Assembly (NCBI GenBank): GCA_020636895.1
Contig: JACJWZ010000002.1
Span: forward strand, 1,054,001-1,118,000
Length of the DNA: 64,000 bases
Source: Thermoleophilales bacterium
Lineage (GTDB): Bacteria > Actinomycetota > Thermoleophilia > Solirubrobacterales > 70-9
Direction: 5' to 3'
Shown here: positions 40,299 through 49,371 of the stretch, one piece after another
Layout: every line of letters begins with the position of its first letter
How positions within the stretch are numbered: position 1 is the first letter of the stretch
Position numbers and translations under genes: made by a program
Notes under the pieces: generated by a model
What the model was told of the DNA's origin: nothing
The model's input: only the letters and a program-made list of their open reading frames with translations
The model's database searches: none

Positions 40299-42103
40299 GG
40301 CGTCCCCGTGGTCGTCGTGGTGGTCGTCGTGTCGTCGGGCGGGGTGTAGACCCCCACGGTGAGCGTCACGGTGTCGCCGGGGCTCAACCGCGAACCCGGC
40401 GAGGGCGCCTGGTCGAGCACCACTCCGTCCTGGGAGGAGTCGGTCACGTCGCGCTCGATCACGTCGACGTCGAGACCCTGGCCCTCGACCCTGCTCTGCG
40501 CCGTGGTCAGCTTCTGGCCTATGAGGTCGCCGAGCGTGATCGTCCCGACCCCGCTCGAGTAGACGATGTTGACGACCGAGCCGTCCTTCGCCTCGGTACC
40601 GGCGGCCGGATCCTGGCTCAGCACCTGGTTCTCGGGCTCGTCGGAGTCCTGGGCGTCCTGGTTGACGACGAAGCCCGCGTCGCGCAGCTTCGAGGAGGCC
40701 TCGGCGCGGTCGAGCCCGACGACGTCGGGAACCTCGGTCCGCGGGCTCCCGGTCGAGGCGGTGAGCGTGACCGTCGAACCCGGCTCGAGCTGCGCGCCCT
40801 CCGACGGGTTGGAGGAGATGACGACGCCCTTCGGCACGCGCGACGAGGCGGACTTCTCCACCTGGGCCACGAACCCGGCGTCCTTCAGCGCCGCCTTCGC
40901 CTTGCCGAGCTGCAGGCCCGTCACCCGCGGGACCTCGACGGTCCCCGGCCCCAGCGAGACCGAGAGGTCGACCTCGGAGCCCTTCTCGACCTCGTCACCC
41001 GAGGTCGGGTCGGTCGCCAGCACGGTGCCGGCCTCGGCGTCGTTCTCGACCCTGTTGATGTCGCCGACCTCGAGGCCGGCGTCGCGGAGGTCGTTCGTCG
41101 CCTCGGCCTCGGTCTCGTTGACGACGTCGGGAACGGTGACCATCTCGGGCCGGGTCAGGAAGTAGGCGGCGGCGCCCGCGGCGATCAGCAGCAGGACGGC
41201 GGCGAGGATCCACCACTTTCGACGGCTCTTCTCCTCGTCCTCGGCGACCATCGCCGCGAACCGCTGGGTGTGGCCGCCGTGCTCGGGGTCGGCCTCGGCT
41301 GAATCGAGGGCGGCGGTCATCTCCGCGGCCGTCTGGTAGCGCTCCGCCGGGTCCTTCGCGAGCGCCTTCATGACGACGGCGTCGAGCGCCGGGCCGACCT
41401 CCGGGTTCAGCGAGCTCGGGAGCGGCGGATCCTCGCCGACCTGCTTCATCGCGATCGCGACCGCGTTCTCCCCCTCGAAGGGGACGCGGCCGGTCAGCAT
41501 CTCGAACAGCATGATCCCGATCGCGTAGATGTCGGCCGCCGCGGTGACGTCCATCCCCTGCGCCTGCTCGGGGCTCAGGTACTGCGCGGTCCCCATCACC
41601 GAGCCGGTCTGGGTGATCTCGGAGTCGCCGGCGCGGGCGATGCCGAAGTCGGTGACGCGGATCCGGCCCTCGCGGTCGATCAGCACGTTCATCGGCTTCA
41701 GATCGCGGTGGACGATCCCCTTGGAGTGGGCGAACCCCGCGGCGGCGAGCACCTGGCGCGTCACCTCGACCGACTCGCCGACGTCGAGCCCCTTGTTGAT
41801 CAGGTCGCGCAGCGAGGAGCCCTCGATCAGCTCCATCGCGATGTAGTAGGTGTCCTCCCAGGAACCCCGGTCGTAGACGCTGACGACGTTCGGGTGCTGC
41901 AGCCCCGCCGCCGCCGAGGCCTCGCGGCGGAAACGCTCGACGAACTCCCTGTCGCGGGCGAAGTTCTCGTGCAGGACCTTGATCGCGACGTCGCGCTCGA
42001 GCTCGTTGTCGCGAGCCCGCCAGACGTCGGCCATGCCGCCGGAGCCGATTCGCTCGATCAGGCGGTAGCGGTCGTCCACCACCTCGTCCGGGCGCAGTCG
42101 CAT
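40295..42103 (-). CDS. pknB: PASTA-domain Ser/Thr protein kinase (PknB)
   Basis: 602 residues. Kinase domain (residues 10-270) with GSGGMADVWRA, VAIKVL, VHRDLKPMNVLID, DFGIARAGDSEITQTGSVMGTAQYLSPEQ (activation-loop Thr residues) and DIYAIGIMLFEMLTGRVPFEG. One TM (WWILAAVLLLIAAGAAAYFL) follows at about 310. Four PASTA repeats follow (starting V-P-D-V-V-N, V-P-R-V-T-G, V-P-D-V-V-G and a diverged G-D-L-I-G), then a Thr-rich tail. Binds muropeptides outside and phosphorylates division and wall proteins. Between pbpA (nine bases upstream) and ddl. Confidence 0.96.
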   Translation of the reverse strand: MRLRPDEVVDDRYRLIERIGSGGMADVWRARDNELERDVAIKVLHENFARDREFVERFRREASAAAGLQHPNVVSVYDRGSWEDTYYIAMELIEGSSLRDLINKGLDVGESVEVTRQVLAAAGFAHSKGIVHRDLKPMNVLIDREGRIRVTDFGIARAGDSEITQTGSVMGTAQYLSPEQAQGMDVTAAADIYAIGIMLFEMLTGRVPFEGENAVAIAMKQVGEDPPLPSSLNPEVGPALDAVVMKALAKDPAERYQTAAEMTAALDSAEADPEHGGHTQRFAAMVAEDEEKSRRKWWILAAVLLLIAAGAAAYFLTRPEMVTVPDVVNETEAEATNDLRDAGLEVGDINRVENDAEAGTVLATDPTSGDEVEKGSEVDLSVSLGPGTVEVPRVTGLQLGKAKAALKDAGFVAQVEKSASSRVPKGVVISSNPSEGAQLEPGSTVTLTASTGSPRTEVPDVVGLDRAEASSKLRDAGFVVNQDAQDSDEPENQVLSQDPAAGTEAKDGSVVNIVYSSGVGTITLGDLIGQKLTTAQSRVEGQGLDVDVIERDVTDSSQDGVVLDQAPSPGSRLSPGDTVTLTVGVYTPPDDTTTTTTTTGTP

Positions 42104-42111
42104 CTAGATCC

Positions 42112-43572
42112 TCATCCTCCGTTCACGAAGTAGTTCATCATCGCCGTCGCCATCGGGCCGGCAACCTCGCCGCCGAAGCAACCGGTGCACTGCTCGATCG
42201 TCGCCGCGACCGCGATCTGCGGGTCGTCGGCGGGAGCGAATCCTATGAACCAGGGCTGGTTGATCCGCTCGTCGAGGTTCTTCTCCGCCGTTCCCGTCTT
42301 GCCTGCGAAGGTGACCCCGCCGAGATCGCCGGCGAGTGCCGCCGCCGTGCCCTCGTCGACGACGCTGGTCATCATGTCCGTGAGCTCGGCCGCGGTGTCC
42401 TCGCTGACCACGTCGCTCTGCACATCGGGGTCGAGGCGCGAGGTGGTGCGGCCGTCGGGGTCCTTGACCTCCTGCACGAGCGAGGGGCGCATGAGCTTGC
42501 CGCCGTTGGCGATCGCCGCCGCCACCTCCGCCATCTGGAACGGCGTGGCGAGGATCTGACCCTCGGCGCCACCCTGCCCGATGGCGACGCGGGCGACGTC
42601 GAAGCCCTCGTCGACGAGCTTGCCGTTGGAGTTGAAGACGCCGCTGGTCGCCATCTGATCGTCCGGGAGCTGCACCTCGGGATCCTTCTCGAAGCCGAAT
42701 CGCTCCATGTAGTCGAGCAGCGTCCCGGTGCCGACCTCCTCGCCGAGCTGCGCGAAGTAGGTGTTGACCGAGTGGGTCAGGGCGGTGCGCATGTCGATGT
42801 CGCCGAACTCCTCGCCGCCCGCGTTCTCGAGCGGCACGCCGCTGAACGTCTGCGGGGAGGAGCCGTCGAGCGTCGTGTCGGGATCGGCTGCGCCGGAGTC
42901 CAGCGCCGCCGCCGCCGTGACCACCTTGAACGTCGAGCCGGGCGGGTAGATCCCCTGGATCGAGCGGTTGAAGAGGCCTGAGGCCTGCCCGCCCTCGAGG
43001 AGCTGCTGCTTGTCGGTGGGGATCGTGTTCGGGTCGTAGCCGGGCGTCGCGACCATCGCCTTGACGGCGCCTGTGTCGGGCTCGATCGCGACTATCGCAC
43101 CGGGGGCGGACTGGCCGTCGAGCTGGTCGACGGCCAGCTGCTGGGCGCCCGAGTCGAGCGTCGTCACGACGTTGGAGCCCTCCTGCTGCCGGCCGCGGAT
43201 CTGGTCGAGGATCGAGACGAACTCGTTGTCCTCGCCGGTCAGCACGGCCTGCTGGGTCTGCTCGAGCCCGGTCTGGCCCTCGGTCAGGAAGCTGTAGCCG
43301 ACCGGGTTGCCGAACAGGCTCCCCAGCGGGTAGCGGCGCACGTAGCGGAGCTGATCGCCCTTGCCCTTCGGCTTCGACTCGGCGATCACCTCCCCGTCGG
43401 CGGTGAGGATCTTGCCGCGCTCGATCTGCTGCGCCTCGAACAGCGGCCGCTTGTTCTGGCTCTTCGCCGCGAGCTCGTCGGCGTCGAAGACGGCCCAGTT
43501 GCTGGTGAAGCCGACGAGCAGCGCGAACAGCACGAGGACGCCGATGAAGAGGCGGACGATCGGCGCGTTCAT
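42112..43572 (-). CDS. pbpA: Penicillin-binding protein (PbpA/class B transpeptidase)
   Basis: 486 residues with one N-terminal TM (IVRLFIGVLVLFALLVGFTSNWAVF). After a dimerisation-like N-terminal domain come the three catalytic motifs: SxxK as G-S-T-F-K near residue 205, SxN as S-V-N-T-Y near 270, and KTG as FAGKTGTAEKN near 420. The protein ends VATAMMNYFVNGG. Cross-links peptidoglycan; homologous to mycobacterial PbpA, which is a substrate of PknB. Overlaps rodA by four bases (ATGA) and precedes pknB by eight. Confidence 0.95.
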   Translation of the reverse strand: MNAPIVRLFIGVLVLFALLVGFTSNWAVFDADELAAKSQNKRPLFEAQQIERGKILTADGEVIAESKPKGKGDQLRYVRRYPLGSLFGNPVGYSFLTEGQTGLEQTQQAVLTGEDNEFVSILDQIRGRQQEGSNVVTTLDSGAQQLAVDQLDGQSAPGAIVAIEPDTGAVKAMVATPGYDPNTIPTDKQQLLEGGQASGLFNRSIQGIYPPGSTFKVVTAAAALDSGAADPDTTLDGSSPQTFSGVPLENAGGEEFGDIDMRTALTHSVNTYFAQLGEEVGTGTLLDYMERFGFEKDPEVQLPDDQMATSGVFNSNGKLVDEGFDVARVAIGQGGAEGQILATPFQMAEVAAAIANGGKLMRPSLVQEVKDPDGRTTSRLDPDVQSDVVSEDTAAELTDMMTSVVDEGTAAALAGDLGGVTFAGKTGTAEKNLDERINQPWFIGFAPADDPQIAVAATIEQCTGCFGGEVAGPMATAMMNYFVNGG

Positions 43573-44882
43573 CCGATCACGTCCTGGGTCGACTGCTGGG
43601 GGCGGCGGGCGCGGTCGGAGATCAGCAGCAGCAGCGCCAGCAGGACCATGTTCGCGATCACCGAGCTGCCGCCGTAGGAGATGAACGGAAGGGTGACGCC
43701 GGTCAGCGGGATCACCCTGATGACCCCGCCGATGATCACGAAGGCCTGCAAGGCGAACACCGCCGTCAGGCCGGCGGCGAGCAGCTTCGAGAAGCCGTCC
43801 TGCGCGATCGTCGCGATCTTGAACCCGCGCGCGGCGATCAGGGTGTAGATCGCGATCACGCCGCAGCCGCCGAACAGCCCGAGCTCGTTGACGATCAGCG
43901 CGTAGATGAAGTCGGTCTGCACCTCGGGGATCAGCGGCTGGTCATTGCCTGGCGCGGTCAGCAGCGACTCGCCGATCCCCTTCCCGAAGAGGCCGCCGTC
44001 GGCCTGGGCGAACATCGACTGCAGCACCTGGAAGCCGTCGCCCTGGGCGTCGGCGTAGGGATCGAGCCAGACGTCGATGCGATCGCCGACGTGCCCGACC
44101 GTGCTGGCGAAGAACCAGGCGCCTGCGAAGAACATCAGCAGCCCGATCAGCACGAACGAGATCCGGTTGGTGGCGACGTAGATCAGCGCCAGGAAAGCGC
44201 CGAAGAACATCAGCGAGCTGCCGAGGTCGCGGATGAAGACGAGCAGGAACATGGCCGCTCCCCAGACGACGAGCATCGGCCCGAGGTGCTTGATCGGCGG
44301 GAACGTGATCCCGGCGAAGCGCCTGGCGCCCACCACCAGCACCTCGCGATGCTCGCGCAGGTAGCTGGCCAGGAAGATGACGACGGCGAGCTTGCCGAAC
44401 TCGGCCGGCTGGAAGGCGAGCGGGCCGATGTCGACCCCGAGGTAGGCGCCGTTGACCTGCGCGCCTATCCCCGGCAGCCGCGGCATCAGCAGCAGGAGCA
44501 GGCCGCCCGTGACGATCAGGTAGCGGTAGCGCTCGAGCACGAAGTAGTCCTTGAGCAGGACGATCGTGAGCATGAAGAGGACGAGCCCGACGACGAACCA
44601 GTTCGCCTGATCGCGAGCGAAGCTCTCGTCGATGCGGTAGAGCATCACGAGCCCGATCGCGGCGAGCAGGGCGACGAGCGGGAACAGGTAGGGGTCGGCG
44701 TAGGGCAGGCGGATGCGCAGGAAGATGTGCGCGGCCAGGCAGATCGCGAAGAAGTAGGCGCCGAAGATCAGGCTCGTGTTGTCGAGGTCGTCGCCGCCGA
44801 CGACGAACACGGAGGCGAAGCCGGCGATCAGCAGGCCGGCGACGGGGACGAGGCCGAGGAGCTCCTTGTTGCGGGCGCTCAA
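43569..44882 (-). CDS. rodA: SEDS-family glycosyltransferase RodA/FtsW
   Basis: 437 residues with about ten TM helices. Signature segments: LPYADPYLFPLVALLAAIGLVMLYRID, GAQVNGAYLGVDIGPLAFQPAEFGKLAVVIFLASYLREH, FIRDLGSSLMFFGAFLALIYVAT, and the late TDFIYALIVNELGLFGG and PLTGVTLPFISYGGSSVIANM. The conserved Q-P-x-E-x-x-K and W/P-x-P-x-x-S-Y-G-G-S motifs fit the SEDS polymerases. Polymerises lipid II with its paired class B PBP. ATGA overlaps join it to pstP and pbpA. Confidence 0.95.
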   Translation of the reverse strand: MSARNKELLGLVPVAGLLIAGFASVFVVGGDDLDNTSLIFGAYFFAICLAAHIFLRIRLPYADPYLFPLVALLAAIGLVMLYRIDESFARDQANWFVVGLVLFMLTIVLLKDYFVLERYRYLIVTGGLLLLLMPRLPGIGAQVNGAYLGVDIGPLAFQPAEFGKLAVVIFLASYLREHREVLVVGARRFAGITFPPIKHLGPMLVVWGAAMFLLVFIRDLGSSLMFFGAFLALIYVATNRISFVLIGLLMFFAGAWFFASTVGHVGDRIDVWLDPYADAQGDGFQVLQSMFAQADGGLFGKGIGESLLTAPGNDQPLIPEVQTDFIYALIVNELGLFGGCGVIAIYTLIAARGFKIATIAQDGFSKLLAAGLTAVFALQAFVIIGGVIRVIPLTGVTLPFISYGGSSVIANMVLLALLLLISDRARRPQQSTQDVIG

Positions 44883-46249
44883 CCCGAGCTCCCGGGCGGG
44901 CTGTTCTGCCCGGCGTTCCCCCCGCCGGAGCTGCCGCCGTTCCCTCCCGGAACCGCGTCGTCGGGGCTGGACTGCGAATCGCCGGTGCCCGTGGTGTTCT
45001 CAGCGGCCGAGGGCGTGACGCCCGTGGCCGCCGTGGCCAGGTCGTCGGCGAGCGAGCGGGCGTCCTCCTCGGAGCGCCACTCGTGGTCGGTGGCGACGCC
45101 GCGGCGGTCCTCGGGGAGCGCCGAGAACTCCGTGCCGGTCGCCTCCTGCTCGGAGTAGAGGTCGATCCCGAAGGGAAGCTCGTAGGGCAGTCCGCGGTAG
45201 ATGGCGACCTCACCCTGGTCGTTGACGCCGAGGAACCAGACCTGCCGCATCGCCGTCACCGCCCCCCATGCCAGCAGCGCGATGACCGCGAGCGCGACGA
45301 TGGTCTTGAGGATCCGCTTGGGCCAACTCGTCCGCTCGTCCGCGGTCGCCGGGGCGGCGGGAGCCTGGCGCGGGCGGCGCCGCGGCGGCGGCGCGGCGGC
45401 GGCTCGCGCCTCAGCGTCCTCGGCCGCGGCCGCCTGCACGGCACCCGCGGTCAGCCCCGCGCCCTCGGCGCTGGCTCCGATCAGCGTCACGCCCTCGTCG
45501 GGGCTCGCCTCCTCCGTTGCGTCCGGATCCACCTCGGACCCCGAAAGGCTGAAGAGGACGACCGTGATGTTGTCGCGGCCGCCGCGCTCGTTCGCGGCGC
45601 GGACCAGCCAGCGAGCCTTCTTCTCGAGGCTGCCCTCGCGGCGCAGGATCGCGTGTACGTCCTCGTCGCTGAGCATCGTCGTGAGCCCGTCGGAGCAGAG
45701 CAGGAAGACGTCGCCGTCCCGGCCGCGGAACGTCATCGTGTCGACCTCGACGTCGGGCTCGGGGCCGAGGGCGCGGGTGATCACGGAACGCTGCGGGTGG
45801 TCGGCGGCCTGCTCGCGGCTCAGCCGGCCCTGCCGGCGCAGCTCCTCGACCAGGGAGTGGTCGTTGGTGATCTGCTTGAGCTGACCGTCGCGGAAGACGT
45901 AGGCCCGGCTGTCGCCGACGTGACCGAAGCTGATCTCCTCGCCGCGCAGCAGGGCCGCGGTCAGGGTCGTCCCCATCCCCGACCGGGAGGAGTCGCCCTG
46001 CGCGAGTTCGTAGATGCTGCGGTTGGCGGCCTCGATGGTCGTCCGCAGCAGCTCCTCGGGAGGCGCGGAGTCCGGGTCGGCGGCGGAGAACGCCTCGACC
46101 GCGAGGTGGGAGGCGACCTCGCCTGCCTGCGCACCGCCCATCCCGTCGGCGACCGCGAACAGCGGCGGTCCGAGGAACAGCGAGTCCTCGTTGGCCTCGC
46201 GCTGACGGCCGGTGTCGGTGAGCTGGACGGCCTCGGTGATCCGCAGCAT
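44879..46249 (-). CDS. pstP: PP2C-type Ser/Thr protein phosphatase (PstP)
   Basis: 456 residues. PPM/PP2C domain (residues 1-240): TDTGRQREANEDSLFLG, FAVADGMGGAQAGEVAS (metal-binding DGMGG), GTTLTAALLRGEEISFGHVGDSRAYVFRDG, LLCSDGLTTMLSD and GGRDNITVVLFS. A long Ala/Pro linker then leads to a TM (ILKTIVALAVIALLAWGAV) and an outside domain (FLGVNDQGEVAIYRGLPYELPFGIDLYSEQEATGTEFSAL) as in mycobacterial PstP. Reverses phosphorylation by the cluster's kinases. Shares overlapping stop/start codons with fhaB and rodA. Confidence 0.95.
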   Translation of the reverse strand: MLRITEAVQLTDTGRQREANEDSLFLGPPLFAVADGMGGAQAGEVASHLAVEAFSAADPDSAPPEELLRTTIEAANRSIYELAQGDSSRSGMGTTLTAALLRGEEISFGHVGDSRAYVFRDGQLKQITNDHSLVEELRRQGRLSREQAADHPQRSVITRALGPEPDVEVDTMTFRGRDGDVFLLCSDGLTTMLSDEDVHAILRREGSLEKKARWLVRAANERGGRDNITVVLFSLSGSEVDPDATEEASPDEGVTLIGASAEGAGLTAGAVQAAAAEDAEARAAAAPPPRRRPRQAPAAPATADERTSWPKRILKTIVALAVIALLAWGAVTAMRQVWFLGVNDQGEVAIYRGLPYELPFGIDLYSEQEATGTEFSALPEDRRGVATDHEWRSEEDARSLADDLATAATGVTPSAAENTTGTGDSQSSPDDAVPGGNGGSSGGGNAGQNSPPGSSG

Positions 46250-46734
46250 CAGTAGCCGTCCTCGAAGCTGAGCTCGAAGCGGAATTCGGTGTCGCCGATC
46301 CTGATCTCGTCGAGGTCGTTCAGTGGTGCCTCTCCGCGCAAGTCGGCGCCGTTGAGGTAGGTGCCGTTCGTGGATTCGAGATCTTCCACGAAATAGGAGT
46401 TGCCGCGCGTATGGACCCGCGCGTGGATCCCCGAGGCGAACCGATCGACGATCTTCACGTCCGCTTCCTGCGAGCGCCCGATGGTCACCCCGCCGAAGAG
46501 ATCGATGCGGTCGCCGGGCGTGAGCCCGCCGCCGGTGACGACCACCAGTGCGGCGTCGGTCGCGGCGACGCGGGCGTCAGCGATGTCGTGCAGGCCGGTG
46601 CCGTCGCTCGGCGGCGCGATCGCGGTTCGCCCGCGCAAGTCCCTGAGGGCGCTGCGCGCGATCACGAGCAGGAACAGGTAGAGGACGCCGAGGAAGGCGA
46701 ACTTCAGGGCGACCGCTGCGGGATCGTCCTTCAC
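46249..46734 (-). CDS. fhaB: FHA-domain membrane protein FhaB
   Basis: 161 residues. N-terminal TM (AVALKFAFLGVLYLFLLVIARSALRDLRG) and a C-terminal forkhead-associated domain: GVTIGRSQEADVKIVDRFASGIHARVHTRGNSYFVEDLESTNGTYLNG, with the phosphothreonine-binding R-S, S-x-x-H and N-G-T residues. Recruits phosphorylated kinases or substrates at the membrane during growth. Starts four bases inside the 3' end of fhaA and its stop overlaps the first base of pstP. Confidence 0.95.
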   Translation of the reverse strand: MKDDPAAVALKFAFLGVLYLFLLVIARSALRDLRGRTAIAPPSDGTGLHDIADARVAATDAALVVVTGGGLTPGDRIDLFGGVTIGRSQEADVKIVDRFASGIHARVHTRGNSYFVEDLESTNGTYLNGADLRGEAPLNDLDEIRIGDTEFRFELSFEDGY

Positions 46735-47504
46735 GCCTGGATGTCGAACGTGAAGGAGACGGTTCCGAGGTTGACGTCGTCGCCGGGCGCGAGCCGGGAT
46801 GTATCAACCCTGCGACCGTTGACCTTGACCCCGTTCGTGGAGCCGAGGTCGACGATCTGCCAGTCGCCGGAGTTGTTGCGGCGCAGCTCCGCGTGGCGGC
46901 GGGAGACGTTCTGGTCGTCGAAGACGCAGTCGCACTCGCGCGAGCGGCCGAGCACGGCCACCGGGCCGTCGAGCACGTAGCGGCGATCGTGCATGGACAC
47001 GATCGCGCGCGTCTGCGTCAGCGGCGCGGCGTGCCGCTTGCTCCCGCGCGGCTCCTTCGTCTTCTCCGGCGCGGCCGAGTAGACCATCGTGTGCCCGTGG
47101 CGACCCTGCTCCCCGCTCTCCCCCTGGCGCACCGGCGGCTTGACGAGCCGCGGCTGGATCCCGAACTCGCCGAGGCGGAGGCGGTCGTCCACCTCGATCG
47201 TGACCTCGGGGCGGGTCAGCAGGGCGTAGTCCTGGCGCCGCGCGTGCTCGAGCAGGTAGGCGGACAGCTCCTGGGTGAGCGACCGCGTGTAGCCGGAGAG
47301 CCGCTCGTGGTCCTCAGGTGAGAGCCACACCGTGTAGGCGTTCGGGGCGTAGACCTGCGATACGGACGCGGTCTTGTGGGAGTCCATCTCCTTGGCGAGC
47401 TTGCGCGCGATCTCGACAGGCTGGACCTGCGACGAGAACGCGCGGCTGAACACGCCTTCGACGAGTCCCTCGATCCTCGCTTCGAGATTGCGTAGAACGC
47501 TCAT
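46731..47504 (-). CDS. fhaA: FhaA: DUF3662 plus FHA domain
   Basis: 257 residues. N-terminal DUF3662/FhaA domain (VLRNLEARIEGLVEGVFSRAFSSQVQPVEIARKLAKEMD...YTVWLSPEDHERL), a flexible linker with TMVYSAAPEKTKEP, then a C-terminal FHA domain with VLGRSRECDCVFDDQNVSRRHAELRRNN and LGSTNGVKVNGR. Matches mycobacterial FhaA, which binds the phosphorylated pseudokinase MviN and regulates late peptidoglycan steps. Lies 51 bp after the multi-TM kinase gene; GGGGAG is 11 bases before the ATG. Confidence 0.95.
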   Translation of the reverse strand: MSVLRNLEARIEGLVEGVFSRAFSSQVQPVEIARKLAKEMDSHKTASVSQVYAPNAYTVWLSPEDHERLSGYTRSLTQELSAYLLEHARRQDYALLTRPEVTIEVDDRLRLGEFGIQPRLVKPPVRQGESGEQGRHGHTMVYSAAPEKTKEPRGSKRHAAPLTQTRAIVSMHDRRYVLDGPVAVLGRSRECDCVFDDQNVSRRHAELRRNNSGDWQIVDLGSTNGVKVNGRRVDTSRLAPGDDVNLGTVSFTFDIQA

Positions 47505-47555
47505 GGGAATGCGGTCTCCCCGGCGGTGGCTGGGTCCCCGGGAGAACGGCGAATG

Positions 47556-49286
47556 CTACGGCAACCCACCGCGAGAACCCGCACCGTGGAGGGCCGCGCG
47601 CACGTGCCTTCTCGCGGCCCGCGTCGCCCTGATCTGATCGTCGGCCATCGGCGCATCGGCGGGATTGCGCGGCTCGTGGGGGTCGCGAACGTGCTCGCTC
47701 AGGCCCTGGCCGGCGTCGAAGAGGGCGAGCAGCCCGCGTGGCGTGTGGCCCTCGGGCATCCACTCGCCGAGCTCGGGACGGCCCGCCGCATCCCAGATCG
47801 CCCAGCCGATGGAGAGAACCAGCGCCGGCGCGAGCAGGAAGGTCGATGCGGCCTCGGGGCCCGCCGCCGCGACGGTCGCGCTCACGCACCCGGCCCAGAT
47901 CAAGCTGCCGATCGCAGCCCCGGCGGGGCGAGCGACGTCGAGAAGCGTCCCGAGGAGGATCGCCGAGCCGACCCAGATCATCCCGATGGAGAGGACGGTG
48001 GGGTCGAGCAGAACGCCGACCACGTCCGCCAGCGCGACCGACGCCGAGGTGGCCCAGCCCGGCGCGCCGCCGCCCGTGCCGGCGCCGAGGCCATGGCCGA
48101 GGATCGTCCCGACGATCCCCGTCCACGCCCAGGCCAGAGCCGCGAGGCCGGCCCGGGTAATGACGCTCTCACGGCGGGCCGCGATCGGCAGGAAGGCGGG
48201 CGCCGCACCGAGCAGGCCGAACACCGGGGCCAAGGCGGGGAGCAGCCACTCCGCAGGACGGGCGAGGAGGACCGCGGCGGGGGCCAGCAGCACGGCCGCC
48301 ACGATCGCGATCCCGGGGACGCCGACAACTGCGGCGCCGACGATCGCGGCCGTCGCCGCGAGCAGCACCGCCAGCGGCCGTCGCGGCAGCGCGGCGACCA
48401 GCTCGGTCTCCGATTCGTCGGCGAGGGGCTCGGGGACGGCGCGATCGGGGCTGAGCTCGGCGCGCATGGTCACCAGCGACTCGCGCAGCTGGGCGAGGCC
48501 GGGGCGCTCGTCCGGATCCGCGACCAGGCACGCGTCCACCGCGTCCGCCAGCTCCGGCGGCAGGTCCGGCCGCATCTCCCACAGCGGCTCGACCGGCTCG
48601 CCGATCGCGCGCGCGGTCGCGGCGGGGGTCGTTCTCAGCACCGGGTTGAACCCGGCCCAGAGCTCGTAGAGCGTCAGAGCGAGGGAGTACACGTCGGTCG
48701 CGGCGGCGACCTCGGCGCCGGCGGCCTGCTCCGGCGACATGTAGGAGAGGGTGCCGACGACCTGGCCGGTCGCGGTCAGCGACGCAGCGTCATCGATTCG
48801 GGCGATCCCGAAGTCGGCGAGGACCGCACGCTCACCCGAGTTCTTGGAGCCCCCCGGGAGGAGCCTGGACGCCCCAGGCCGGATCAGGACGTTGTCGGGC
48901 TTGACGTCGCGGTGGATCACCCCTGCCGCGTGCGCATGCTCGAGTGCGCCGCAGAGTTCAGCGCCGAAGTCGGCGACCTCGCGGTCGGAGAGGGCGCCGG
49001 AGGTGGCGAGCTCACGCAGGTTCGGACCCTCGATCAGCTCGGAGACGAGGTAGGCGGTGCCGTTGTGGCTGCCCAGCTCGTAGAGGGTGACGATCCCCGG
49101 ATGGTTGAGGCGGGCGGCGGCGTGGGCCTCGCGGAGGACCCGGCCGGCGGCGTCGCCCTCGACCGACTTGACGGCGACCCAGCGGCACAGGCGCTCGTCC
49201 CAGGCGCGGTGCACGGTCCCGTAGCCGCCGGTTCCGAGGCGCTCGCCGACCGTGAATCGGCCCAGTAACTGCTCACCTTCGATCAC
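47556..49286 (-). CDS. Ser/Thr protein kinase with polytopic C-terminal membrane domain
   Basis: 576 residues from GTG 49286. Kinase domain (residues 7-275): GTGGYGTVHRA, VAVKSV, VIHRDVKPDNVLI, ADFGIARIDDAASLTATGQVVGTLSYMSPEQ. From about residue 305 the protein is largely hydrophobic with about seven helices (LAVLLAATAAIVGAAVVGVPGIAIVAAVLLAPAAVLLA, AGLAALAWAWTGIVGTIL, SVALADVVGVLLD, STFLLAPALVLSIGWAIWDA). The usual single TM and sensor domain is absent. It heads the fha-pstP-rodA-pbpA-pknB-ddl operon, where mycobacteria have no kinase. The ligand and role are unknown. Confidence 0.92.
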   Translation of the reverse strand: MIEGEQLLGRFTVGERLGTGGYGTVHRAWDERLCRWVAVKSVEGDAAGRVLREAHAAARLNHPGIVTLYELGSHNGTAYLVSELIEGPNLRELATSGALSDREVADFGAELCGALEHAHAAGVIHRDVKPDNVLIRPGASRLLPGGSKNSGERAVLADFGIARIDDAASLTATGQVVGTLSYMSPEQAAGAEVAAATDVYSLALTLYELWAGFNPVLRTTPAATARAIGEPVEPLWEMRPDLPPELADAVDACLVADPDERPGLAQLRESLVTMRAELSPDRAVPEPLADESETELVAALPRRPLAVLLAATAAIVGAAVVGVPGIAIVAAVLLAPAAVLLARPAEWLLPALAPVFGLLGAAPAFLPIAARRESVITRAGLAALAWAWTGIVGTILGHGLGAGTGGGAPGWATSASVALADVVGVLLDPTVLSIGMIWVGSAILLGTLLDVARPAGAAIGSLIWAGCVSATVAAAGPEAASTFLLAPALVLSIGWAIWDAAGRPELGEWMPEGHTPRGLLALFDAGQGLSEHVRDPHEPRNPADAPMADDQIRATRAARRHVRAALHGAGSRGGLP

Positions 49287-49371
49287 GCCGCCGGTTTCGC
49301 CGCGCCCGGCGCCGATCCTCCGCCCGACACCGACGATGCAGAATCCCGCTTGGGCAGGGGTCATACTGCTG

